Shown piece by piece: positions 1 to 6,377 of a DNA stretch of 64,000 nucleotides. Each line of letters begins with the position of its first letter. Position 1 is the stretch's first letter. The notes beneath the pieces are model-generated. The model worked only from the letters and a program-made list of their open reading frames with translations, was not told the origin of the DNA and did not search any database. The position numbers and the translations under genes are program-made. The stretch spans positions 124,001-188,000 of the forward strand of contig NZ_JACRSS010000001.1 in the NCBI RefSeq assembly GCF_014384805.1. Direction: 5' to 3'. Source of the DNA: Guopingia tenuis (GTDB taxonomy: Bacteria > Bacillota > Clostridia > Christensenellales > Christensenellaceae).

Positions 1-2
1 GC

Positions 3-221
3 GAGCATCCTAAACTTAGCACAGAGAATATAAGGCAGATCATGAATAAACTGCCTTATATAGATGAAAACCACGGGTGTACGCAGGATATAGAGGCGTC
101 GCAGTACGAACAACTGATTAGTAAGCACTTTCGGACAAAATACGAAGACTGCGACTACAATATCAATCATTTTGTAAGCGGACGTATTCGCGATTTGAGA
201 TTTTTTGAAGAATGCTATTAA
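3..221 (+). CDS. 3' end of an unrecognised mobile-element gene
   Basis: An open frame enters from the left edge and stops with TAA at 219-221, leaving 72 C-terminal residues rich in charged and aromatic residues (for example KHFRTKYEDCDYNINHF). I do not recognise the family. It lies immediately upstream of a run of small phage-like genes on the same strand, so it is probably part of the same element. The true start is outside the window. Confidence 0.55.
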   Translation, partial: EHPKLSTENIRQIMNKLPYIDENHGCTQDIEASQYEQLISKHFRTKYEDCDYNINHFVSGRIRDLRFFEECY

Positions 222-294
222 GGCGGACGGGTTAGGAAAGAACCAACAGGGAAACCCAAGCCCCTAAAAAGAGTGAAAAACGGAGGAAAAAGCA

Positions 295-555
295 ATGCCA
301 AGCGCGGAAGGGAAAAGAACAATGAACATCGATCCTTATGAATGGATAATTGAACCAGCTTGCAACCTGGAAGGCATATATGAGTGTATGTTGGCAATAC
401 AGGAAAGACACTTGCAAAACACCATAGATGAAGGGATAAAAGGGGAAAAATACAATGAATTTTTAGCCGCGTTTCGCTTTCTGCGTGAAGCAGTGAAAAG
501 GGAACAAGAAACCCTTTTTAAACTCATGGACGATGGAATAGATGTGGAGCTTTAA
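295..555 (+). CDS. Small mobile-element protein, 86 aa
   Basis: An 86-residue acidic protein with a predicted helical C-terminal half (FLAAFRFLREAVKREQETLFKLM). A GGAGGA Shine-Dalgarno lies about 8 nt before the ATG at 295; an internal ATG at 322 also has a purine-rich upstream, so the first nine residues are less certain. Family and function are not recognised. Position in a run of small same-strand genes suggests an accessory protein of the integrated element. Confidence 0.6.
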   Translation: MPSAEGKRTMNIDPYEWIIEPACNLEGIYECMLAIQERHLQNTIDEGIKGEKYNEFLAAFRFLREAVKREQETLFKLMDDGIDVEL

Positions 556-634
556 TGGTGGCGGGTATTTGAGAGCGGGATTCCTCAAAATTGAGGGATC
601 CGCAGGCGGAACGAAGAAAGGAGAAAAGAAGCCA

Positions 635-874
635 ATGAAAAAACTGGCACGAATCAAACAGATCATACCAACGCAGGGAAACATATTCGCCATGTATGAT
701 GATGCGGAAATGGATATTGTGACAACGAAGCGTGTCGCATGCCTTGCGCTGGTAGAATCAACATCGGAAATATGTAATGAACAGGTGCATGCGCTTGTGC
801 TGGATGCGGCGGGGCGGTTTGTGTTTGCAGACAGCCTTGACGGGTTTAAGTATATGACCATAATCGGGCAGTGA
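635..874 (+). CDS. Small mobile-element protein, 79 aa
   Basis: I start this at the ATG at 635 rather than the upstream in-frame ATG at 542, because AAAGGAG sits just before 635 and the 542 start would overlap the preceding gene without a ribosome site. The protein looks like a compact mixed alpha/beta fold with a repeated hydrophobic pattern (ACLALVES, VHALVLDAAGRFVF). No family recognised. It ends just before the tandem-repeat region at 913. Confidence 0.6.
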   Translation: MKKLARIKQIIPTQGNIFAMYDDAEMDIVTTKRVACLALVESTSEICNEQVHALVLDAAGRFVFADSLDGFKYMTIIGQ

Positions 875-912
875 AAAGGGGGATTCTCCGAAGTTTTCGG
901 GCAAAAAGATAG

Positions 913-1161
913 AAGAAGCGTGGAAGAAACGTGGAAGCAATGTAGAAGCAACAGTATAAGCATCTCTTATACGGCCTCTTATGCAATCTCTTAAACAGAA
1001 CCTTACAAAACATTACATTTGAGCACTCACGGAGGACTCAGTGAATCCTCATGGAGGACTCAGTGAATCCTCATGGAGGACTCACGTTCCTGCAATCCGC
1101 TCAAAATTGAGCCGATTCGTCCGGGAGGCGGACGAGTTGCCGGACGAGTTCCGGACGAGTT
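913..1161 (+). repeat. Cluster of four short tandem-repeat blocks
   Basis: Four different blocks follow each other. At 913-956 an 11-bp unit is repeated about four times (AAGAAGCGTGG, AAGAAACGTGG, then weaker copies). At 964-993 CTCTTA recurs three times exactly 12 bp apart. At 1031-1084 a 22-bp unit beginning GGAGGACTCAGTGAATCC is present 2.45 times without mismatch. At 1130-1161 ACGAGTT recurs three times, two of them as CCGGACGAGTT. The third block contains GGAGG and the ATG of the following gene. Helically phased direct repeats of this kind are typical of iteron origins or multi-site operators; which one applies here is not known. Confidence 0.75.
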
Positions 1162-1627
1162 AGGGCAGGAGAAGGAGGACGAAAAAACGTATAACAAACA
1201 TGCAGTAGATAAGGCCACGCGGCAAATTATCATGGGATACATGCGAAAATATGACGAGTGGCGGAGATGGTGCGAAACCGAACGAGAGCGGGCGCGGTTC
1301 GGGTATGCCAGAGCCATAGACAGGCGGGAAGCCGGTGAGCGCCGCGCATCGGAGTTTGCCGCCCGAATGGAAGCAATTGACAGCGATCCGAAAACAAAAA
1401 TTGTACAGGCATTGGAGAATGCCCGGCAGGAGATTGGAGAAAAAGAAACCATGATGCGGGAGCAGCGGGAGAACTTGCGGCTTTGCGTCTGGCTGTCCTG
1501 CAAGGAGCCGAGAAAACACACGTTTGAAAAGATGCAGGCCCGTTTTTTTCTCCCGGTATCCGAGCGGAGCTTCTATCGGCACAAAAACCAATTCTTTGCC
1601 GCCGTAAAAAAATATATGGAACTGTAA
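1073..1627 (+). CDS. ArpU/RinA-like phage transcriptional regulator (putative)
   Basis: A 184-residue basic protein. Residues about 45-130 are charged and probably coiled-coil. The last 40 residues (FFLPVSERSFYRHKNQFFAAV) resemble the C-terminal helix-turn-helix of ArpU/RinA-type late regulators, which are related to sigma region 4. The ATG at 1073 lies inside the last repeat of the 22-bp array, with a GGAGG in the repeat 14 nt upstream, so the start is uncertain. The adjacent repeats could be its own binding sites (inference). Confidence 0.5.
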   Translation: MEDSRSCNPLKIEPIRPGGGRVAGRVPDELGQEKEDEKTYNKHAVDKATRQIIMGYMRKYDEWRRWCETERERARFGYARAIDRREAGERRASEFAARMEAIDSDPKTKIVQALENARQEIGEKETMMREQRENLRLCVWLSCKEPRKHTFEKMQARFFLPVSERSFYRHKNQFFAAVKKYMEL

Positions 1628-1831
1628 AATTGGCAGGGTGCATCCAAGCTATATGCTATGCTATATATGGCTTGAGATGTTGTCCTGCCAAAGCCGTGAA
1701 AGGGGGCGGGAAATCTGCCAACCCGTCCCCGGAAACGGTGGAAAAAAGCAGATATAAAAATCACGGTTTGGAGCAAAAGCAAGGGGTTTTTCCGGGGGGA
1801 TACCCCCCAGGACAGCAGAGAGGATGAAAGA

Positions 1832-2155
1832 ATGGCGACACTTGACCAACTGAAAAAGAAAGCGGAGAAAATGGGACTGTTTACGCAGCCGGACAGGCTG
1901 GCATATATAGAGAATATGGGGACCTATTACGAATGCACAATCGTAGTTATGGACAGATCAGAGCGGGAAAAGGATATTACCCGATATGAGACGCTGCCGG
2001 AAGCTATGTTGTATGCAGAAAATCACGCAAATATTACGCTTATGAAGGATTACGGAGAGGGGGAAGAAGATGGCAAAGCGCAGGATCAGTCTGAAAATGA
2101 GCAGCCCGCGGGAAGTGCGGCGGACACTGGCGCGGATTGCCAACATGACCATTAA
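1832..2155 (+). CDS. Small mobile-element protein, 107 aa
   Basis: Begins at an ATG preceded by AGAGGATGAAAGA. The body (about residues 1-70) looks folded, with several aromatic residues and a beta-strand pattern (YECTIVVMDRSER); the C-terminal 35 residues are acidic and low-complexity. It overlaps the next gene by 86 bp in a different frame, so the disordered tail may exist mainly because it encodes the next gene's start. Family not recognised. Confidence 0.55.
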   Translation: MATLDQLKKKAEKMGLFTQPDRLAYIENMGTYYECTIVVMDRSEREKDITRYETLPEAMLYAENHANITLMKDYGEGEEDGKAQDQSENEQPAGSAADTGADCQHDH

Positions 2156-2288
2156 CGGAGAAATAGAAAGCAAAACCGCAAACACGATTATTCTAGCCTG
2201 TAATGCCGTTCTTGGAAGCATCCGGGCGGATGAACAGCAAAGGCAGATTGACGAGATACAAAGCAAGCTGGATGAATGGAAAGGATAA
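2070..2288 (+). CDS. Small helical mobile-element protein, 72 aa
   Basis: A basic, helical protein (MAKRRISLKMSSPREVRRTL) of a type common in Clostridia prophages and integrated plasmids, with conserved-looking REVRRTLARIANM and NTIILACNAVLGSIR segments. GGAGAGGGGG lies just before the ATG. The start is nested in the preceding gene and the stop is 16 bp before the next, indicating one operon. Biochemical role unknown. Confidence 0.65.
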   Translation: MAKRRISLKMSSPREVRRTLARIANMTINGEIESKTANTIILACNAVLGSIRADEQQRQIDEIQSKLDEWKG

Positions 2289-2304
2289 AGGAGAGGAATA
2301 AAAG

Positions 2305-2922
2305 ATGATTCGAGAGATTGAAAGACTGATGGACATTGTGAGCAAATATAGGCAGGCGGCGGCGGAATACCACGACACGCGCCGACAGCTGGAAAAACAG
2401 GCGGTGGACGGAGCAATAGGAAGTTTGCAGCTCAAGGACAGCATCAAGAAGCTGGATACCGGCATGGAAACCCGTGCAAAGCGGGATAAAGAAGAATACA
2501 AGGCCGAATATGCAAAAGCTATAGAGGCGGCCAGAAAGGCGATCAGCAGCCCGAAGTTTGCCGCGGATACTGGATTCCGCAACGTGGTAGAAACCATAAA
2601 AAACAGCGGCGGCGCATTTGATACCGATCCGGATGTGTTGCGGGGCATGATGTCCCCATATTTGGAAGATTATGCGGCAAGAAAGATACTGGCCGCCACA
2701 CTGGATAAATTCACCGCCTTGAAATCAAGATATTTCAATATCCACGCGGCAAATCCTCTGTATGCGCTGCAATCCTTGGCCGGGCGGGAAGTATTGGAGT
2801 TTAACAACTGGGCATCCGAAGGGGGCAGGGCTTTCCGGGGTCTGCTGGGGCAATTGCAGGCGGTTTTGGATATAGCCAAGGGCGAATCTTCTACTATGCC
2901 AAGCACAAGCATTGTATTCTAA
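2305..2922 (+). CDS. Helical mobile-element protein, 205 aa
   Basis: A largely alpha-helical protein. Residues 1-95 are heptad-like and probably coiled-coil (IERLMDIVSKYRQAAAEYHD); the C-terminal half is more globular. GGAGAGG precedes the ATG by about 10 nt. A clear intrinsic terminator follows at 2930-2960, so it ends the operon that starts near 295 or upstream. Family and function not recognised. Confidence 0.6.
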   Translation: MIREIERLMDIVSKYRQAAAEYHDTRRQLEKQAVDGAIGSLQLKDSIKKLDTGMETRAKRDKEEYKAEYAKAIEAARKAISSPKFAADTGFRNVVETIKNSGGAFDTDPDVLRGMMSPYLEDYAARKILAATLDKFTALKSRYFNIHAANPLYALQSLAGREVLEFNNWASEGGRAFRGLLGQLQAVLDIAKGESSTMPSTSIVF

Positions 2923-2929
2923 GAGACGA

Positions 2930-2960
2930 AAAAGGCGGCCATTTCTGACCGCCTTTTCCG
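2930..2960 (+). terminator. Intrinsic terminator
   Basis: Stem AAAAGGCGG (2930-2938) pairs with CCGCCTTTT (2949-2957) around a 10-nt loop. It closes the operon of small mobile-element genes and would work in both directions. Confidence 0.8.
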
Positions 2961-3115
2961 AAAAAGAGCAATTTCCCACTTCCGATAGTATGCCGCCCTG
3001 CATGACTTGCCTCTATCATAAAAAAGTATAGCACACTACGAATTAAATGTCAAGTATTGTGCTTTTTGTTTGTTTGAAAAGAGCACCCACCACCGAAAAC
3101 CAAGGAGGAAAAGCC

Positions 3116-3892
3116 ATGCAGAAAAGCAACGAAGAACTAGCTATTTTGCTGCAAAGGGGCAAAAGCCAATACGCCGGGGAGCTATGGAGCGGCGTGGAGA
3201 AGCTGGCGCGGTACTGGGTACAGCGGTTTTATACCAGGTATCAGGATCGGTACAGGGCACGGGGGATAGAAACCGGGGATTTGATGCAGTGCAGCTATTT
3301 GGCAATGGTGGAAGCGGTGGAAAAATATGACATGTCCGTGGGGTGTAAATTCTCCACCTTCTTTTGCATCTATCTGAAAAAGGAATTGTGGGACTGCTTG
3401 GGATATCGCACGGCAGCCCAGCGATATGACGCGCAGCCCGCCGCCCTAAGCCTGGAACGGCAAATAATAGAGGGGGAAGAAGGTTTAACCCTGGGGGATA
3501 CGGTGGCGGATGATACGGCAGAAAATGCGCTCCAAGCGGTGATAGATACGGTATACAATGAGAAAGCCCGGGAAGATATTGCGGCGGCCCGTGCCCATTT
3601 AAACGCCGATGAAGATGGGATTATATCCCGTGTGTTCTATCGTGGGCAGACCGTGGCGGAGATTGCCAAAGAGACGGGGCAGAAGTATGGGCGCATATCC
3701 CGCCTGTATTCGGGGGCGCTTAGAAAAATGTACCACGCAAAGGAGCTGCGGGAATACCGGGAGGAATATACAGTGAATCTGGCCTACCGCGCAACGGGCC
3801 TGCAAACGTTTCTGGAATGGAATGGAAGCAGCGTAGAACGGGCCGTCCTGCGCCTCTATGATCTGGATGAAAAGACGTGTAAGGCATATTAA
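3116..3892 (+). CDS. Sigma-70-family factor of the mobile element
   Basis: 258 residues from the ATG at 3116, which has AAGGAGG seven bases upstream; the longer frame from 3047 lacks a ribosome site. Region 2 is visible around residues 55-105 (DLMQCSYLAMVEAVEKYD, then FSTFFCIYLKKELWDC). A region-4-like helix-turn-helix follows around residues 175-205 (GQTVAEIAKETGQKYGRISR). Length and divergence fit phage or plasmid-encoded sigma-like factors rather than housekeeping sigma. It is monocistronic after the terminator at 2930 and the last gene before the attachment site. Probably transcribes element genes (inference). Confidence 0.75.
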   Translation: MQKSNEELAILLQRGKSQYAGELWSGVEKLARYWVQRFYTRYQDRYRARGIETGDLMQCSYLAMVEAVEKYDMSVGCKFSTFFCIYLKKELWDCLGYRTAAQRYDAQPAALSLERQIIEGEEGLTLGDTVADDTAENALQAVIDTVYNEKAREDIAAARAHLNADEDGIISRVFYRGQTVAEIAKETGQKYGRISRLYSGALRKMYHAKELREYREEYTVNLAYRATGLQTFLEWNGSSVERAVLRLYDLDEKTCKAY

Positions 3893-3939
3893 AACAAAAA
3901 TTTATAGTACAAAAAAATTGTCAAAAACTGCCTGTTTTT

Positions 3940-3994
3940 TGACCCTTTATTTGACCCTTTACAGCTTAAAAATGACCCTTTAATTTACCCTTTA
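3940..3994 (+). repeat. Paired direct repeats of TGACCCTTTA
   Basis: TGACCCTTTA occurs at 3940-3949, 3952-3961 and 3973-3982, and TTACCCTTTA at 3985-3994. The spacings are 12, 21 and 12 bp, so two identical pairs are offset by 33 bp, about three helical turns. The block sits in AT-rich non-coding DNA between the sigma gene and the tRNA-derived attachment site. That position suits arm-type integrase/excisionase sites or iterons, but no protein partner can be assigned from this window. Confidence 0.75.
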
Positions 3995-4111
3995 CACGAT
4001 TTTACAGAACGATATCCAAAATATGAAATATGCCGAAAAAAGCCTATATAAAGCGATTTTTTGAAAAATAAATGCGATAGGAAAACACTAAATAAAATGA
4101 TGGGTGACAAA

Positions 4112-4134
4112 TTCAAATCCTGTCACCCCGACCA
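4112..4134 (+). other. attR-like copy of a tRNA 3' end
   Basis: The 23 bases read as the T-loop (TTCAAAT), 3' side of the T-stem, acceptor strand CACCCCG, discriminator A and CCA of a tRNA. The acceptor strand would pair with CGGGGTG, as in tRNA-Pro. Sequence upstream does not complete the tRNA: only part of the T-stem pairs and there is no anticodon arm. This is therefore the duplicated end left by integration of the element on its left; the intact tRNA should lie at the other end, outside the window. Confidence 0.65.
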
Positions 4135-4136
4135 TA

Positions 4137-4172
4137 GTCGAAATTTGTTTTTTAACAAATTTCGGCTTTTTA
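4137..4172 (+). terminator. Terminator directly after the tRNA-end copy
   Basis: GAAATTTGTT (4140-4149) pairs with AACAAATTTC (4154-4163), extended by C-G and G-C outer pairs, followed by a T-run from 4167. Its place three bases after CCA is where a tRNA gene's own terminator normally lies, which supports the attachment-site reading. Confidence 0.85.
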
Positions 4173-4253
4173 TTTTGCTTAATACAAATTTTTATGTTAT
4201 TCTGGTTATAAGTATAGATTATGTTAATTATCGATTTATTGGAGGGGAAATAA

Positions 4254-4484
4254 GTGAAACAGATTTGTGTAAGGTTTGCTCCAGATACACCAGAATCTTA
4301 TAAAGCAAAAACGATAAAGAAGATTATAAAACTTGGATGGGTTCAGAATAATAAAAAGATTCGGCTCATTCCTGCGAATGATGATCCAAATCAAAAGGAA
4401 CGCGATATAACTTTTTTCTTTGATTGGCCGCATGATTCCGAGGTTGTATATCCTGAGGAAGTGGAATTTGCAATTCTTCCATAG
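4254..4484 (+). CDS. AT-rich orphan protein, 76 aa
   Basis: Starts at GTG 4254, with GGAGGGG about 6 nt upstream. The protein is compact and basic in its first half (YKAKTIKKIIKLGWVQNNKK) and acidic in its second. Family not recognised. The base composition is visibly more AT-rich than neighbouring host genes. The gene is boxed between two tRNA-end copies, each with a terminator, so it is probably cargo or a remnant of a small or decayed element. Confidence 0.55.
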   Translation: MKQICVRFAPDTPESYKAKTIKKIIKLGWVQNNKKIRLIPANDDPNQKERDITFFFDWPHDSEVVYPEEVEFAILP

Positions 4485-4539
4485 TTTGTTTGAGATCAAC
4501 GCTCTCAATAGATTATGTAAAACTTATAAATCTTACAAT

Positions 4540-4551
4540 TCACCCCGACCA
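4540..4551 (+). other. Second, shorter tRNA-end repeat
   Basis: TCACCCCGACCA is identical to 4123-4134, and, as there, is followed at once by an intrinsic terminator. The T-loop portion has diverged. It suggests a previous or nested integration at the same tRNA gene, with the 76-aa gene between the two copies. Twelve bases alone could recur by chance; the repeated context makes that less likely. Confidence 0.5.
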
Positions 4552-4554
4552 ATC

Positions 4555-4592
4555 AAAAAGCCCGTAACCATGCGGTTTTCGGGCTTTTTTCA
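4555..4592 (+). terminator. Intrinsic terminator after second tRNA-end repeat
   Basis: AAAAAGCCCG (4555-4564) pairs with CGGGCTTTTT (4580-4589), with an inner AACC/GGTT stem on an ATGC loop, followed by Ts. Strong and probably bidirectional. Confidence 0.85.
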
Positions 4593-4864
4593 TGCCTGTT
4601 TTTAAGGAGCGGCATAAAAATCTAAAGATAGTTTTATTGAAATATCCTGCTGCTCCGCGATAAATTTTGTTGGCGGATGTCCTCCTGGTTTTGGGTGGAA
4701 TTTTTAGAATTGTCTCAAGTTGCCGCCTTACATTTGGACAATCCGCGCCAATTCATTGCCGGAATGCTATGCGTGAAAATGGGAAAATGCAGCAATTTTC
4801 GGGGATATAATGGATGCGGTGGGTGGACAGTCATAGACCCAGCTAGGAAAATACCAGGTGCTTG
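4593..4864. other. Non-coding gap with nothing recognised
   Basis: About 270 bases between the last attachment-site terminator and the next promoter. A 72-codon frame at 4677-4895 has no ribosome site and no recognisable sequence. No tRNA, riboswitch or repeat was seen. Confidence 0.5.
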
Positions 4865-4873
4865 TGATATAAT
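4865..4873 (+). promoter_or_regulatory. Extended -10 promoter (TGATATAAT)
   Basis: TG-A-TATAAT at 4865-4873 is a consensus extended -10 element; no good -35 is visible. Transcription would begin near 4880, giving a leader of about 50 nt before the GTG start at 4931. Confidence 0.6.
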
Positions 4874-4930
4874 AAAAGTGCGCCCGGTGGTGTGAATAAA
4901 AAAGAAATGCCGGATATAGGAGAATCGTGG

Positions 4931-5674
4931 GTGGTTATTTATTTTACGGGTACAGGAAACAGCAGATACTTGGCAAAACTCACTGCGCAGAAGTTGGATG
5001 ACAGCCTGGTTTCGGCCAACGCGTTGATAAAAGAAAATAAAACCGGGGATTTTTACTCCGACTCTCCCTATGTGTTTGTCTGCCCGACGTATTCCTGGCA
5101 AATTCCGCAGATTTTTGAAAAATTTATTGACGGCAGCCGTTTTTCCGGCAATACTGGCTGCTATTTTATTATGGACTGCGGCGATGACATTGGCAACGCG
5201 CAAAAGCCGCTGCGGAAGCTGTGTAAAAGAAAGGGATTTCAGTATAGGGGTGTCAAGGAAATTGTCATGCCGGAAAACTATATTGCGGTTTTTTCCGCTC
5301 CGCCGGAGGCTGAGGAAAAGAAGATTATCTCTGCCGCCGAAAAAGAGCTGGAGGAAGCGGTTCAAATTGTCCGCCGCGGGGGATTTTTTCCGGAAAAAAA
5401 GATCACATTGACGGATAGATTGAAGAGCAGTGTCGTCCGTTGGTTTTTCTATCGATGGGTAGTTAAGGATAAGAAATTTGCAGTCCATGACGGCTGTATT
5501 TCCTGCGGAACATGCGAAACCTTATGCCCGATGAATAACATCCGGATAGTGTCGGGAAAACCTGTATGGAATGGAGACTGTACCCATTGTATGGCCTGCA
5601 TCTGCGGCTGTCCTGCAGAGTGTATTGAATACGGAAACCATACAAAAGGCCTGCGGAGGTATTATCTGAAATAG
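4931..5674 (+). CDS. EFR1-type flavodoxin/ferredoxin protein
   Basis: A fusion of an N-terminal flavodoxin-like domain (YFTGTGNSRYLAKL, the FMN phosphate loop) and a C-terminal double [4Fe-4S] ferredoxin. The two clusters are CISCGTCETLCP and CTHCMACICGCP, around residues 187-230. It probably carries electrons between partners in the cytoplasm; the partners are unknown. I choose GTG 4931 over GTG 4892: AGGAG lies 8 nt upstream of 4931, and the resulting N-terminus matches how this family normally begins. That gives 247 residues. Monocistronic. Confidence 0.8.
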   Translation: MVIYFTGTGNSRYLAKLTAQKLDDSLVSANALIKENKTGDFYSDSPYVFVCPTYSWQIPQIFEKFIDGSRFSGNTGCYFIMDCGDDIGNAQKPLRKLCKRKGFQYRGVKEIVMPENYIAVFSAPPEAEEKKIISAAEKELEEAVQIVRRGGFFPEKKITLTDRLKSSVVRWFFYRWVVKDKKFAVHDGCISCGTCETLCPMNNIRIVSGKPVWNGDCTHCMACICGCPAECIEYGNHTKGLRRYYLK

Positions 5675-5820
5675 GGGAAAAGCCGGCGAAGACCGGAAGG
5701 AGAAATCGTGAAATAGATTGCTGCAGGGAGAACTGGCGCCCCCTGTTTTGAAAAAATGGAGAAGACGGACAGTAAAATCCCGTTAGGGCGGGAAAAATCC
5801 CCGTTTTTTTGTAAAAATAC

Positions 5821-5849
5821 TTGACATCCCTCAAACGGTATAGTATATT
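5821..5849 (+). promoter_or_regulatory. Promoter of the cold-shock gene
   Basis: TTGACA (5821-5826), 17-bp spacer, TATATT (5844-5849). It lies about 130 bp before the start codon, giving a long 5' leader as is usual for csp genes. Confidence 0.8.
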
Positions 5850-5876
5850 GAAAGAGCATTCTTAATGTATCGATTG

Positions 5877-5942
5877 AACTCACATATTTTTGTAAGTCAT
5901 TTGTTCATTTAGATGGCTTACAAAAGTATGTGAGTTTTTTCT
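5877..5942 (+). promoter_or_regulatory. Terminator-like hairpin in the csp leader
   Basis: Bases 5877-5896 pair with 5917-5936 over about 20 bp with one bulge, followed by a T6 run. The hairpin lies between promoter and coding sequence, so it can act as an intrinsic terminator/attenuator or as a temperature-sensitive leader structure of the cspA type. The sequence shows the structure; the regulatory role is inferred. Confidence 0.65.
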
Positions 5943-5980
5943 TATACATGAAAGAAGCAAATTTCAGAGGAGGTACCACG

Positions 5981-6196
5981 ATGAACGAAGGTACAGTAAA
6001 ATGGTTTAACGCAGAAAAAGGGTTCGGGTTTATCTCTAACAATGACGGAACGGGCGATGTCTTTGTGCACTTTTCTGCAATCGTAGCGGATGGCTTCAAG
6101 ACTCTTGCAGAAGGACAGAAGGTGACCTTTGATATCGAGAGCGATCCCAGAAACAGCAGCAAGCTGCGGGCAGTGAACGTTTGCCCTGTTGGCTGA
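5981..6196 (+). CDS. Cold-shock protein (CspA/CspB family)
   Basis: A 71-residue single OB-fold nucleic-acid chaperone. RNP1 (KGFGFI) and RNP2 (VFVHF) are intact, as is the KWFNAEKGF opening typical of the family. AGGAGG precedes the ATG by about 8 nt. It has its own promoter at 5821, a structured leader and a terminator at 6213, so it is a stand-alone unit. It would bind single-stranded RNA/DNA and melt mRNA structure; which stress controls this copy cannot be told from sequence. Confidence 0.95.
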   Translation: MNEGTVKWFNAEKGFGFISNNDGTGDVFVHFSAIVADGFKTLAEGQKVTFDIESDPRNSSKLRAVNVCPVG

Positions 6197-6212
6197 GCAA
6201 GTTTAAAAGAGC

Positions 6213-6245
6213 GGGGGCTGCCAGACGGCGGCTCCTTCTTTTTTA
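6213..6245 (+). terminator. Terminator of the csp gene
   Basis: GGGGGCTGCC pairs with GGCGGCTCC around AGAC, with two G-T pairs, followed by CTTCTTTTTT. Confidence 0.75.
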
Positions 6246-6377
6246 TGGAAAAAAGGAAATATTGCAAAATCGGGGAAAATGGCTTAAAATAAGGAATATC
6301 TTCATTTTGGAGCGGCGCGCCCAAAAGTCTTTTTGCGGCGCCAAAATTCGGGAAGGAATAGGAGAGCAGGAAGTCCT

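Noticed and set aside
913..1161. CRISPR array
   Set aside because: The repeats are short, directly tandem and without unique spacers; no cas genes are in the window.
4060..4134. A complete tRNA gene ending at 4134
   Set aside because: Only the T-loop to CCA part is present; the upstream bases lack an anticodon arm and do not complete the T-stem or acceptor stem.
4677..4895. 72-codon frame before the flavodoxin gene
   Set aside because: No Shine-Dalgarno, atypical composition and no family pattern; it also overlaps the downstream promoter.
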